64,000 nucleotides of DNA from Pseudarthrobacter siccitolerans (GTDB lineage Bacteria > Actinomycetota > Actinomycetes > Actinomycetales > Micrococcaceae), in NCBI RefSeq assembly GCF_001046895.1, contig NZ_CAQI01000028.1, positions 1 through 64,000 on the forward strand. Direction: 5' to 3'. Each line of letters begins with the position of its first letter. Position 1 is the first letter of the stretch. The notes beneath the pieces are model-generated. The model made no database searches, was not told the origin of the DNA, and worked only from the letters and a program-made list of their open reading frames with translations. The translations under genes and the position numbers were made by a program. Shown in pieces: positions 36,055 to 44,409 of this stretch.

Positions 36055-36782
36055 CTGCCGGCTGACCGGACGGAGACGCTGCAGCCGTCGCCGGTCCTGC
36101 GGATATCCCAGCAGTTCCCGTTGCCCATTACCTCGAAGTCCGGGGCGCTGCTGGCGGACAGGAATATCGCCGTGGTCTCGTCCACCGCCACGGCCCGGTC
36201 CACCAGTCCTGCCGCCACCGCACCTACGGCTCTGCTGAGGGTCCCGGCCTGGGCGGCGTGGACGTCTACGGCGAAGGGAACGAGTCCCAACCCGTCGCGG
36301 ACGTCCACCTCGTCGAGGTCCTCCGAACATTCCTCCCCGCACACTTCAACGCTGTTGATGCGGTAGCCGCCCATAGTGCCTCGTGCGGGAGCGATCATGG
36401 CGCCGGCTGAGAACCCAAGGTATGGCGCGCCGTCGGCCGCCCTGGCAGCGATGGCACCCGCACAGGCTCGAAGCCCTTCCAGGTAAGCCGGAGTGAGCCC
36501 GCCGCCCACCACGACGCCGTCAGCGTGGGCGAACACAGCCGGATCCGCCGGACTGCCGGCACCTAGCAGGACTCGTACCACCTCACAGGAAATCAGCGCT
36601 TGCAGGGGCCGGACGTAGTCAGCGAAGACCTCTTCCGGGTTCCTGTTGCGGGAGTGGACCACCAAGGCAATCCGGGCCGGGCGCTCTGTCCCCTCTGGCC
36701 GGGGGAGGGCCCGGACAAAGTGCTCGAACACGTCGGGAAACGCGTCATAGTCCGGACCGGCCCCGGCGAGGAAAATGCCCAT
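36051..36782 (-). CDS. Peptidase S51 (cyanophycinase/dipeptidase E-like) family protein
   Basis: A 243-residue protein of the class I glutamine amidotransferase-like fold. The nucleophile elbow reads GFSAGAMI, preceded by GVVVGGG; these are S51 hallmarks. Related enzymes cleave Asp-containing dipeptides or cyanophycin. I chose ATG 36782, where the family begins (MGIFLAGAG). The last 40 residues contain two cysteines. It is transcribed away from the ArsR promoter region. Confidence 0.72.
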   Translation of the reverse strand: MGIFLAGAGPDYDAFPDVFEHFVRALPRPEGTERPARIALVVHSRNRNPEEVFADYVRPLQALISCEVVRVLLGAGSPADPAVFAHADGVVVGGGLTPAYLEGLRACAGAIAARAADGAPYLGFSAGAMIAPARGTMGGYRINSVEVCGEECSEDLDEVDVRDGLGLVPFAVDVHAAQAGTLSRAVGAVAAGLVDRAVAVDETTAIFLSASSAPDFEVMGNGNCWDIRRTGDGCSVSVRSAGS

Positions 36783-36842
36783 GGGCTTCAAGATACCGTG
36801 CGGGCGGTGGCGGTCCATCGCATTAAGGCGGGCGGAAATCCC

Positions 36843-36888
36843 TTGACGCGAGGAGCAGGCAGGACTATCGTACAACCAAATGGTTGTA
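36843..36888 (+). promoter_or_regulatory. arsR-type promoter and operator overlapping the start codon
   Basis: TTGACG (36843-36848) and TATCGT (36866-36871) are separated by 17 bases. A perfect 8-2-8 palindrome TACAACCA-AA-TGGTTGTA (36871-36888) overlaps the -10 end and the ATG at 36880. The predicted transcription start falls at or within a few bases of that ATG, so the message is probably leaderless and self-repressed. Confidence 0.7.
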
Positions 36889-37212
36889 GATCAGCCCCGC
36901 GAAACCGAACTTGACCGCCTCTTCCAGGCGCTCGCTGATTCCACCCGCCGGGACATTGTTCGCCGGGTGACGGTCGGCGAGTATTCGGTCTCCGGCCTTG
37001 CGGGCCTCTACGCCATGAGCTTCGCCGCCGTCCAGAAGCATGTGGCGGTGTTGGAGCGCGCCTCCCTGGTCACCAAGGAGAAGCGCGGAAGGGAGCAGAT
37101 TGTGCGGGGAAACCACGAAGGGCTGCAGAAGGCCCGCCGGCTGCTCGATGAGTATGAGGCGATCTGGCGGCAGCGTGTGGACCGGATCGCTGACATTCTG
37201 GCTGAAGGATAA
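36880..37212 (+). CDS. ArsR family transcriptional regulator
   Basis: A 110-residue winged-helix regulator of the ArsR subgroup that pairs with SRPBCC proteins. The FQALADSTRRDIV start and the recognition helix region MSFAAVQKHVAVLERASLV are characteristic. No metal-binding CxC is present. The gene is 14 bases from the SRPBCC gene. A palindrome over its own start codon suggests tight autoregulation. Confidence 0.85.
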   Translation: MVVDQPRETELDRLFQALADSTRRDIVRRVTVGEYSVSGLAGLYAMSFAAVQKHVAVLERASLVTKEKRGREQIVRGNHEGLQKARRLLDEYEAIWRQRVDRIADILAEG

Positions 37213-37226
37213 GGAAGGGTTCTGCA

Positions 37227-37724
37227 ATGTCGGTTATCAGTTCCACCAAAAATCTTGAGGCGCTCAGCTTCATTCTCGTGGCCGAGTTCGACGCCGGAGT
37301 CGAACGCGTCTGGCAACTCTGGGAAGACCCGCGCCAGCTGGAGCGCTGGTGGGGGCCGCCCACCTGGCCGGCCACCTTTGAGCAGTTCGATTTTGAATCC
37401 GGCGGCAAAGCCGGCTACTACATGACCGGGCCGGAGGGTGAAAAGGCTGGCGGCTGGTGGCGCTTCACTGCCATCCAGGCTCCCCGCAAGCTGGAGTTTG
37501 ACGACGGTTTCGCCGACGAAAACGGTGCCCCGGTCGAGTCCATGGGCACCACCCACGCCACGGTGACGCTCGAGGACACCGGCGGACGGACCAGGATGAC
37601 CATCGTTTCCACCTTCGAGTCGGAGGAGCAAATGGAACAGATGGTCCAGATGGGTATGGAGGAGGGCATGCGGGAGGCCGTGGGCCAGATCGATCCCATC
37701 CTCGCCGAACACGCGAACGCCTGA
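37227..37724 (+). CDS. SRPBCC (AHSA1/START-like) family protein
   Basis: A 165-residue ligand-binding fold of the Aha1/START type, with FDAGVERVWQLWEDPRQLERWWGPP given by its ends FDAG and WWGPP, a classic opening for this group. Such proteins bind hydrophobic small molecules and are commonly co-encoded with the adjacent ArsR-type regulator. Ligand unknown. It is the second gene of the pair and is followed by a CGACGGCGG hairpin. Confidence 0.82.
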   Translation: MSVISSTKNLEALSFILVAEFDAGVERVWQLWEDPRQLERWWGPPTWPATFEQFDFESGGKAGYYMTGPEGEKAGGWWRFTAIQAPRKLEFDDGFADENGAPVESMGTTHATVTLEDTGGRTRMTIVSTFESEEQMEQMVQMGMEEGMREAVGQIDPILAEHANA

Positions 37725-37754
37725 CCAGCAGAGCCTGCCGGCACCCAAGGGAGA

Positions 37755-37786
37755 CGTACGACGGCGGGACCTCCCGCCGTCGTACG
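37755..37786. terminator. CGACGGCGG-family terminator between SRPBCC and thioesterase genes
   Basis: Perfect 15-bp arms CGTACGACGGCGGGA/TCCCGCCGTCGTACG around a 2-base centre, followed by CTTTCC. It can serve both converging genes. Confidence 0.7.
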
Positions 37787-37813
37787 CTTTCCTGGGACCC
37801 TCCAGGGCAGGGC

Positions 37814-38335
37814 TTACTTGGCCTCGCGGGAACCGGCGGCAAAAATCAGCAGCGAACTGGTGGCGGTGGCCAGAAGCTCCCCGCCCGGCCCGGCAATCCG
37901 CCCCTCCGCAAAGATCACGCGCTGCCCCTGCTTCACCACGGTGCCCTCCGCCCGAAGAACTGTGTGTTTCAGCGTGATGGGGCGCAGGTAGCTGACCGAA
38001 AGATCAATAGAGGTATAGCCGAACCCGAGAGGCAAGGTGCTGTGGGCGGCGCACCCCACCACGGTGTCAAGGAGCGTGCACGCCAAGCCGCCATGCACCA
38101 CCCCGAGCGGATTGTAATGGGCCTCGCCCGGGCGGCATTCAAACTCCACCCGGCCCGTTTCCACCGCGGTAAGGGCCAGGTTCATCAGCGATGCCATGGG
38201 CGGCCGGGGGATGCTCCCGTCGCGCATCCCGCAGAGGTACTCGAACCCGGAAAGGCGCGGCAGATGTTCGAGCCCCACGCGGGGATCCACCCAGCTGAAC
38301 GTTTCCGTCCGCTCCGCGGCTTTCTTTGCATCCAT
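37814..38335 (-). CDS. PaaI family hotdog thioesterase
   Basis: A 173-residue hotdog-fold protein with the YNPLGVVHGGLACTLLD core (His-Gly-Gly at the active site helix) found in PaaI-type acyl-CoA thioesterases. The preceding segment with SGFEYLCGM is typical of actinobacterial members. ATG 38335 is chosen because GGAGG lies eight bases ahead; a GTG eight codons earlier is possible. It hydrolyses an acyl-CoA of unknown chain, probably aromatic or medium. Confidence 0.78.
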   Translation of the reverse strand: MDAKKAAERTETFSWVDPRVGLEHLPRLSGFEYLCGMRDGSIPRPPMASLMNLALTAVETGRVEFECRPGEAHYNPLGVVHGGLACTLLDTVVGCAAHSTLPLGFGYTSIDLSVSYLRPITLKHTVLRAEGTVVKQGQRVIFAEGRIAGPGGELLATATSSLLIFAAGSREAK

Positions 38336-38477
38336 GGGCAACTCCTCCTCGACTGGCACCGCCTGACCAGCTTAAGCCACCTGTTTGCTTTCGGTTGCTG
38401 CGCCTTCCGTTGAAGCGGACCCGAACCTTCTGAATACTGGGAGGAAGCATCATTTCCGACATGGGGCGGTGGCAGCA

Positions 38478-39074
38478 ATGAGCGGCGGGGCAAGGGATAT
38501 CCGGAAGCGCCTGGAGCGGGCCGCTGAGGTCCGGTCCTACCGGGGAGCCGGTATCAGCGCTGAGGAGGAAGCCGCCCTCGATGCCCTCGATGCGCAGGAG
38601 CGGGAGAAGCGCAAGAAGGTCAGCGACGCAGCCCGGGCGGAGTACCTGGTGCGGGACGCCATGGCGCAGGGCAAGTTCGACAACCTCAAGTACGCGGGCA
38701 AGCCGATCCCGGGGCTGGGGGAGTCGTACGACCCCGACTGGTGGGTCAAGGGCCTCATCCAGCGGGAAAACATCAGCGGCCTGGGCCCGGCCGCCATCCT
38801 GCTCCGGACCGAGGACGCGGAGCTGGACGCCAAGCTTGACGCGCAGTACACCGAGCAGCAGGTGCGGGATATCCTGGCGGATTTCAACCGGCGCGTCGTC
38901 GACGCCCGGCGCCAGCTCCAGGGCGGCCCGCCCGTCATCACCAAAACCCGGGATGTGGAGGAAGAGGTGCAGCGGTGGCGGGAGCGCCGCGCTGCCCGGG
39001 CGGAGCAGGCTCCGCCGCCTGAACCTGAGCCTCCGCGCTCGTGGTGGCAGCGGCTCTGGAAGGGCGGGGGCTAG
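38478..39074 (+). CDS. DUF1992 (DnaJ homologue subfamily C member 28-like) protein
   Basis: A 198-residue protein with the DUF1992 signature: AMAQGKFDNLKYAGKPIPG given by its core GKFDNLKYAGKP, then DPDWW and LGPAAILLRTED. No J domain is present despite the family name. The C-terminal third is a charged helix with a Pro/Glu-rich segment ending in WWQRLWKGGG, a possible membrane-touching tail. The function of the family in bacteria is unknown. ATG 38478 is chosen at the start of conserved sequence. Confidence 0.75.
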   Translation: MSGGARDIRKRLERAAEVRSYRGAGISAEEEAALDALDAQEREKRKKVSDAARAEYLVRDAMAQGKFDNLKYAGKPIPGLGESYDPDWWVKGLIQRENISGLGPAAILLRTEDAELDAKLDAQYTEQQVRDILADFNRRVVDARRQLQGGPPVITKTRDVEEEVQRWRERRAARAEQAPPPEPEPPRSWWQRLWKGGG

Positions 39075-39089
39075 TTGTACTGAGTACAG

Positions 39090-39674
39090 CTAGCCCGGAT
39101 GCAGCTGGTCCGGCGCGGCCTCGAAGAGCTCGCACGTGGCGTTGTAGTACCTCTTGGTCTGTCCCAGGTGGGTCATCCCGATTCGCAGGCACACCCTCTG
39201 CGACGCAGTGTTGGCCGGCGCCGTCACCGCTATCACTCTCTCCAGTCCGCCGTCGAATGCGTAGGCAAGCACGGCGGCGGCCGCTTCCGTGGCGTAGCCG
39301 TGCCCCCAGTGGTCCGGGTGGAAGTGCCAGCCGATCTCCGTATCGCCCGAGGGCTGCAGCGGTAGCTCCTCACCCGACGCCGGAATGGACTTGAGCAGCA
39401 GGGTCCCGGCCAGTGGTGCTGCGGTATTGGACGGGATTGGCTCCTTCAGTCGGACAGCCTCTTTCAGCTGGACAGCCCAGGCACCGTGGAACGGGTTGTC
39501 CATGGCCTGCCACAGGCGGATCCGTTCCTCGGCCTCGGCACGCTCCCTCATCACCTGCGGATGGTTGCCGATGAAGCGCTGCACCTCCCAGCGGGAGTAA
39601 AGGTCCAGCACGAAGCCGGCATCCTCCGGCTCCCACGTGCGGAGAATCAGCCGCTCGGTTTCGAGGCTCTTCAC
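39090..39674 (-). CDS. GNAT N-acetyltransferase, RimJ/RimL type
   Basis: A 194-residue acetyltransferase. It begins with LETERLILRTWEPEDA, the standard start of the RimJ/RimL branch, and contains IGWHFHPDHWGHGYATEAAAA given by its ends IGWHF and GYATEA, the acetyl-CoA-binding segment. A loop of about 20 residues is inserted before it. Targets range from ribosomal protein termini to antibiotics; none is suggested here. It converges with the DUF1992 gene. Confidence 0.82.
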   Translation of the reverse strand: MKSLETERLILRTWEPEDAGFVLDLYSRWEVQRFIGNHPQVMRERAEAEERIRLWQAMDNPFHGAWAVQLKEAVRLKEPIPSNTAAPLAGTLLLKSIPASGEELPLQPSGDTEIGWHFHPDHWGHGYATEAAAAVLAYAFDGGLERVIAVTAPANTASQRVCLRIGMTHLGQTKRYYNATCELFEAAPDQLHPG

Positions 39675-39707
39675 CCCGCCAATCCTGCCACTGTGGCGGG
39701 ACGGAGG

Positions 39708-41885
39708 TTACCGGCTGGGGGTGGGTGAAGGATTGGAGCCCATCATGGCAGGAGGAGGCGGCGGGAATGGTGCAGCCGGGTAGAGCGGAGCCACGTTCAC
39801 CATGTAGTTCGCCCACTGCGGCCCGGCGATCATGTAGCCGTCAAGCCGCGGGTAGAAGGTTCCGTTGACAGTGACGTTCTGGCCGGACCGTTTCTGGCCT
39901 TCCAGTGCGTCGCCGAAGAAGGAGGCGGTTGAGAGTCCGGAGGTGTAACCCACCACCCAGGTGGACCCGTTGTTGTTCGACGTGCCTGTTTTGGCTGCCG
40001 CAGGAACCTTGTCGTGCACCTTCGGGTTGATCCAGACGCCAGAGCCCTTCTTCAGGACATCCTGCAGCACATTGTTGACCCCGCGGGCCACATCGGGTTT
40101 GACCGCATCCCGGCATTCGGTGGACTGCGCCGGCAGCTTGCCGCCGCTGGCATCGGTGATATCCAGCAGCGCGATGGGGTTGCAGTAGCGGCCGTCGTTG
40201 GCGAAGGTGGCAAAGGCGTTGGCCATGTGCAGGGGGGCCACTCCGGTTGCGCCCAGCAGGTTGCCCAGTTGATGCATGTTGATGGGTGAGCCGTCCAGGC
40301 CGCTGTGGAGGCCCACTGTATCCACCATCTTCTGGATCCCGCAGAAGTCCAGTTGGGTAGCGGAGGCGAAAGTGGCAGTGTTGATCGAGTTGTACAGCCC
40401 GTAATTCACGGCCATCTTCCGGTAGAAGCCTTCTTCCGCGTTCTGCAGGTCGTCGGCGGCGCCCAGCTCAGGATTGTTCTGTGCGGTGCTGTAGGCGCCC
40501 AACACCTTCCCGCAACTGGAGCGCCAAGGGAATCCCAAAGGGTAAACCCGCCGCGAGGCGTCAACTTCGGCGGTGATGGTCTTGCCCTCGTTCAGCCACT
40601 GAGCGAATGTAAAAGGCTTCATGGTGGACCCGGTCTGGAACCCGCCGGCACCGTTCAGGTCGTTGCCCTGGGGATCCTTCGAGTCCACGTTGAAGTTCAA
40701 CTGTGTATCGAACTTGCCCGGCTCGGGCAGGAAGACAGTGTTCTGGGCCATCGCCAGGATCTTGCCGGTTCCCGGTTGGATGCTGACCAGGGCAGCGCCC
40801 CAGCGGTCCGGGTTGGCCCCTGCCGTTCCGTCCACCTGCGCCTGGGCCGCCGCCTGCAGCCTGCTGTCCAGCGTGGTGGTGATGGTGAGCCCGCCCCGGT
40901 AGAGCTTCCGTTCCCGTTCAGTCGGGTTGGGCCCGAACGCCGGGTTGTTCAGGATGAGGTGTGAAATGTAGTCGCAGAAATACGGCGCCATGGAGGCGTT
41001 CGCGCAGCCCTGCCGCTGCGGGCTGACCTTCAGCTCGATCGGCGCGGCAACAGCCTCATCATGCTCTTGCTGGTTGATCTTCTCCAGCCGGAGCATCTCG
41101 CCGAGCACCTGGTTGCGGCGGGTCAGCGAGTTCTCCGGGTTGATCGCCGGATTGTAGAACGTGGGGCTGTTGACGAGACCGGCCAGGAGCGCAGCCTGTG
41201 GAAGGGTCAGGTCCTTGGCGGTAGTGCTGAAGAAGTACCGTGCTGCTGCTTCCACGCCGTAGGCGTCACTGTTGAAAAACACGATGTTCAGGTAGCCCTC
41301 GAGGATCTGGTCCTTGCTGTACTTCTTCTCCAGCGCGACGGCGAGCTTCATCTCCCGCAGTTTGTCACCGATGTCTTTTTGCCCGCTCAGGATCACCTCA
41401 TCCGGCCTGTCCTGGGACAGCCGCGCCTCGTTGATCACATTCGTGACGTACTGCTGGGTGATGGTGGAGGCACCCTGCTGGTCACCCTTGGTCAGGTTCG
41501 CCACCACCGCCCGCAGGATCCCCTGCGGATCCAAGCCGGCATGTTCGTAGAAGCGGCTGTCTTCGATGGCAATGACAGCGTCTTTGATGTGGGGCGACAT
41601 CTGGTCCAGCGGGATCCGGACGCGGTTCTCGGCATAGAAGGTGGCAATGGGCTGGCCGTCGGAGGTGAGGACTTTGGTGGATTGCGACGGCGGCTGGACG
41701 GTCAGTTCCTCCGGCAGGCTGTCGAAAAACCCGATGGAGGTGCTGACTCCGAATCCGGCCGCCGCGACTGCCGGGACCACCAGGCTGGCGGCCAGTACAC
41801 CGCACATCACACTCGCTGCGAGGAATCCCAGGATCCTTCCCAGGGCAGAACCGCCACGGCGCTTGCGCTTCTTTTTCTTCGCCAT
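39708..41885 (-). CDS. Bifunctional class A penicillin-binding protein
   Basis: A 725-residue cell-wall synthase. A Lys/Arg-rich cytoplasmic start and one membrane anchor (about 18-45) precede the glycosyltransferase domain with AIEDSRFYEHAG (EDxxFxxHxG) near residue 105. The transpeptidase domain has SxxK in GSTMKPF, SxN in YNSINTATF and KTG in AAKTGTS. The tail is Pro-rich. It polymerises and cross-links peptidoglycan outside the membrane, like actinobacterial PonA proteins. ATG 41885 is chosen over 41915, because the basic stretch begins there. Confidence 0.9.
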   Translation of the reverse strand: MAKKKKRKRRGGSALGRILGFLAASVMCGVLAASLVVPAVAAAGFGVSTSIGFFDSLPEELTVQPPSQSTKVLTSDGQPIATFYAENRVRIPLDQMSPHIKDAVIAIEDSRFYEHAGLDPQGILRAVVANLTKGDQQGASTITQQYVTNVINEARLSQDRPDEVILSGQKDIGDKLREMKLAVALEKKYSKDQILEGYLNIVFFNSDAYGVEAAARYFFSTTAKDLTLPQAALLAGLVNSPTFYNPAINPENSLTRRNQVLGEMLRLEKINQQEHDEAVAAPIELKVSPQRQGCANASMAPYFCDYISHLILNNPAFGPNPTERERKLYRGGLTITTTLDSRLQAAAQAQVDGTAGANPDRWGAALVSIQPGTGKILAMAQNTVFLPEPGKFDTQLNFNVDSKDPQGNDLNGAGGFQTGSTMKPFTFAQWLNEGKTITAEVDASRRVYPLGFPWRSSCGKVLGAYSTAQNNPELGAADDLQNAEEGFYRKMAVNYGLYNSINTATFASATQLDFCGIQKMVDTVGLHSGLDGSPINMHQLGNLLGATGVAPLHMANAFATFANDGRYCNPIALLDITDASGGKLPAQSTECRDAVKPDVARGVNNVLQDVLKKGSGVWINPKVHDKVPAAAKTGTSNNNGSTWVVGYTSGLSTASFFGDALEGQKRSGQNVTVNGTFYPRLDGYMIAGPQWANYMVNVAPLYPAAPFPPPPPAMMGSNPSPTPSR

Positions 41886-41980
41886 TTTCCAGCCCTCGAG
41901 CTTGAAGAGTGCCACAAGACTACGTCCGCCGCGACGCGTGATCCAGAGGATGGAAGGTCATGATTTGATGAAGTCTTCTA

Positions 41981-42022
41981 TTGACTCGGCGATAGTTAAC
42001 GACATATCGTTAGCTATCGCCG
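41981..42022 (+). promoter_or_regulatory. padR promoter with long inverted repeat
   Basis: TTGACT at 41981 is followed 18 bases later by TATCGT, a plausible promoter. From 41987 to 42022 the bases form a 36-bp imperfect inverted repeat (CGGCGATAG…TAACGA-cata-TCGTTA…CTATCGCCG) covering the spacer and -10. Binding of the PadR product here would block its own transcription. Confidence 0.65.
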
Positions 42023-42063
42023 AAGAAGCGGCGACAACTAGGCAATGAAAGGAAGATGCCACG

Positions 42064-42699
42064 ATGAAAGGCACTTCGGAAGAAAATTTCCCCGGCCAGC
42101 AGCATGGCAGGGGCAGGTTTGAACGCGGCCGTGGAAGGCGCGGACCGCACGGGCACCGGGGCGGGGGCTTCGGACCCGGTTTCGGCGGGGGATTCGGCCC
42201 CGGTTTTGGCGGCCCCGGACCAGGCTTTGGCCCCGGCTTCGGGCCCGGTTTTGGCCGTGGCCCCCGCAGGGCCAGCAGGGGCGACGTCCGCTCCGCCATC
42301 CTCTCGCTCCTGGCCGAATCACCCTCGAATGGTTACGGGTTGATCAAGGCCATCGCGGAAAAGACCGACGGCGCCTGGCGGCCAAGTCCCGGATCGATCT
42401 ACCCCACGCTGCAGCAGCTGGTCGATGAGGAACTCATCACGCCGCTCAGCGAAGGCCGCGGGACGGAGTTCTCGCTCACGGATGCCGGAAGGGCCTGGGT
42501 GGAAGAACATGCTGAGGAATTGGCGAACGCCTGGAACGCCGGACCTGAAAGCCCGGACCGGGACTTCCACCAGAGCATCGGGAAGCTGATGGCCGCCATC
42601 CACCAGTTCCGGAGCGGTGTCACCCAGGAGCAGCGGGCTGCTGCGATCGAGAAGCTGGACGAGACCCGCCGCGCGCTCTACAAGATCCTGGCGGACTGA
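42064..42699 (+). CDS. PadR family regulator with Gly/Phe/Pro-rich N-terminal extension
   Basis: A 211-residue regulator. Residues 76-140 form the PadR winged helix (AILSLLAESPSNGYGLIKAI; SPGSIYPTLQQL) and residues 165-210 a helical dimerisation tail. The first 70 residues are unusual: an Arg/His/Gly stretch and then tandem GFGPGFG-like repeats, low in complexity and probably disordered. Such extensions occur in some actinobacterial PadR proteins. A long inverted repeat in its promoter suggests autoregulation; the target gene is unknown. Confidence 0.83.
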   Translation: MKGTSEENFPGQQHGRGRFERGRGRRGPHGHRGGGFGPGFGGGFGPGFGGPGPGFGPGFGPGFGRGPRRASRGDVRSAILSLLAESPSNGYGLIKAIAEKTDGAWRPSPGSIYPTLQQLVDEELITPLSEGRGTEFSLTDAGRAWVEEHAEELANAWNAGPESPDRDFHQSIGKLMAAIHQFRSGVTQEQRAAAIEKLDETRRALYKILAD

Positions 42700-42705
42700 C
42701 GGGGC

Positions 42706-44061
42706 TCAGGCGAAGGAGTCTTCCTTGGCCTGCCGCTGGGGCAGGGTTTCGCCGGCACCGGAAGCGGCTTCGGGCAGAGCGTGCGTTTCTTCCGCGGCGT
42801 GCGGAACGGCGTGGTTCAGCGGGCGGAAGCCTCCACCGATTTCCCCGAAGGCATATGCGCTCTCGGCGTGCTCGGCCAGGTCCACACCTGCGGTCTCTGC
42901 CTCGCTGCTGACCCGGAAGCCGATGGTCTTGTTGATGGCCCGGCCAATAATCAAGGTACCGAACCCGGAGAGCAGCAACGTGATAACCACGGCCACGGTC
43001 TGGGCAATGAGCTGCTGGACGCCGCCGCCGTAGAACAGCCCGCCGCCCTGGCCCTCCAGCGGGAGGGCGATGAAGCCAAGCGCCAGGGTGCCGATGAGTC
43101 CGGCACCCAAGTGGACGCCCACTACGTCAAGCGAGTCGTCCAGGCCAAACCGGTACTTGAGGTCCACGAAGACGGCGCAGGCGGCACCGGCAACCAGGCC
43201 CAAGCCGATAGCGGCCACTGGGCTGATGTTGGCGCAGGAAGGGGTGATGGCAACCAGGCCGGCCACAACACCGGATGCTGCGCCGAGCGAAGTGGGGTGG
43301 CCGTGGCGGATCTTCTCCGTGACCAGCCAGCTGAGCATGGCGGCAGCGGGGGTCACCAGGGTGTTGATCCAGATCAGGCCGGCCTGTTCCGCGGAAGTGG
43401 CCGCGCCGCCGTTGAAGCCGAACCAGCCGAACCAGAGGATGGCGGCGCCCAGCATGATGAAGGGGACGTTGTGCGGGCGGTGGTTCGGATCCTTGGCGAA
43501 ACCGTGGCGCTGGCCAACGATCACGGCAAGGACCAGGGCCGCGGTGCCAGAGCTGATTTCCACTACTGCGCCGCCGGCAAAGTCGATCACCTGGCCAAAA
43601 ACAGCGGTGACGGCTCCGCCGGCGCTCATCAGCCCGCCGCCCCAGATCATGTAAGCGAGCGGACAGTAGACCACCGTGATCCAGATGGGGACAAACAGGG
43701 CCCAAGCGCCGAATTTGGCGCGGTCAGCGATCGCACCGCTGATCAGGGCCACCGTGATGATCGCGAACGTGGCACTGTAGCCGGCCTTAATCAGGTCGGG
43801 CGAACCCATCAGGTTCTGCAGGCCGAAGTTGGCGAAGGGATTGCCGAAGAGGCCGAGCACGCCGTCGCCGGTGGTCATGGAGTAGCCCCACAGGACCCAG
43901 ACCACGCCGACAATGCCGGCGGAGATGAAGCTCATCATGATCATGTTCAGGGCCGCCTTTGCCCGCGTCATGCCGCCGTAGAAGAGGCCGAGCCCGGGCG
44001 TCATCAGCAGTACCATCGCGGCCGAAATCATCAGCCAGACATGTTGGGCAGAAATCTCCAC
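42706..44061 (-). CDS. amt: Ammonium transporter
   Basis: A 451-residue Amt/MEP/Rh channel with eleven hydrophobic segments and the signatures GLGLFYGGM near the start, the FGWFGFNGG segment and the twin-histidine surroundings (GVHLGAGLIG). It moves ammonium across the membrane. The C-terminal 75 residues form an extended polar tail longer than usual. The start is taken as GTG 44061 (VEISAQHVWLMISA given in part), which matches where family members begin. No glnK lies next to it. Confidence 0.9.
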   Translation of the reverse strand: MEISAQHVWLMISAAMVLLMTPGLGLFYGGMTRAKAALNMIMMSFISAGIVGVVWVLWGYSMTTGDGVLGLFGNPFANFGLQNLMGSPDLIKAGYSATFAIITVALISGAIADRAKFGAWALFVPIWITVVYCPLAYMIWGGGLMSAGGAVTAVFGQVIDFAGGAVVEISSGTAALVLAVIVGQRHGFAKDPNHRPHNVPFIMLGAAILWFGWFGFNGGAATSAEQAGLIWINTLVTPAAAMLSWLVTEKIRHGHPTSLGAASGVVAGLVAITPSCANISPVAAIGLGLVAGAACAVFVDLKYRFGLDDSLDVVGVHLGAGLIGTLALGFIALPLEGQGGGLFYGGGVQQLIAQTVAVVITLLLSGFGTLIIGRAINKTIGFRVSSEAETAGVDLAEHAESAYAFGEIGGGFRPLNHAVPHAAEETHALPEAASGAGETLPQRQAKEDSFA

Positions 44062-44170
44062 CTGAAGGTCCCTTCGCAATTGCGCCTCGAAGCGGGGCGC
44101 TCTTGCAGGCCCTCGCATTTCCCCCGCAGTCCATCCTTCGCGGTTCGTGTTTCGGGAAGCGCCCGTGAAA

Positions 44171-44186
44171 GTTGCGCCCGCGTTAC
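44171..44186 (-). promoter_or_regulatory. Possible GlnR-type nitrogen box upstream of amt
   Basis: On the minus strand GTAAC-N6-GCAAC fits the GTnAC-N6-GnAAC pattern bound by actinobacterial GlnR, 110 bases before the amt start. The rest of the 348-bp gap between amt and the nitrilase-family gene shows no coding frame I can support. Confidence 0.35.
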
Positions 44187-44409
44187 AGAAACGGCCTTTG
44201 TGTGAAGTCGCCGTGTCGGCAATGTTTCAGGTATGTAAACAGGCGCCATCGATGCGGGATGGAGGGGTGCGTGAATGGGCAGGAAAACCGCGAGGAGCCA
44301 GGGTGACCGAAGGGACGGAAGGTGAGATACCGCCGTCGTACCTAAATCCGTGAAGATTTCAGGGCCGTGAACAGAGACTCACCCTCGGGGCGCAATCTCC
44401 GAAGAGGGA

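Noticed and set aside
12985..37786. Repeated CGACGGCGG units as a CRISPR array
   Set aside because: The copies are kilobases apart, differ in length and lie singly behind genes, with no regular spacers. No cas gene is present.
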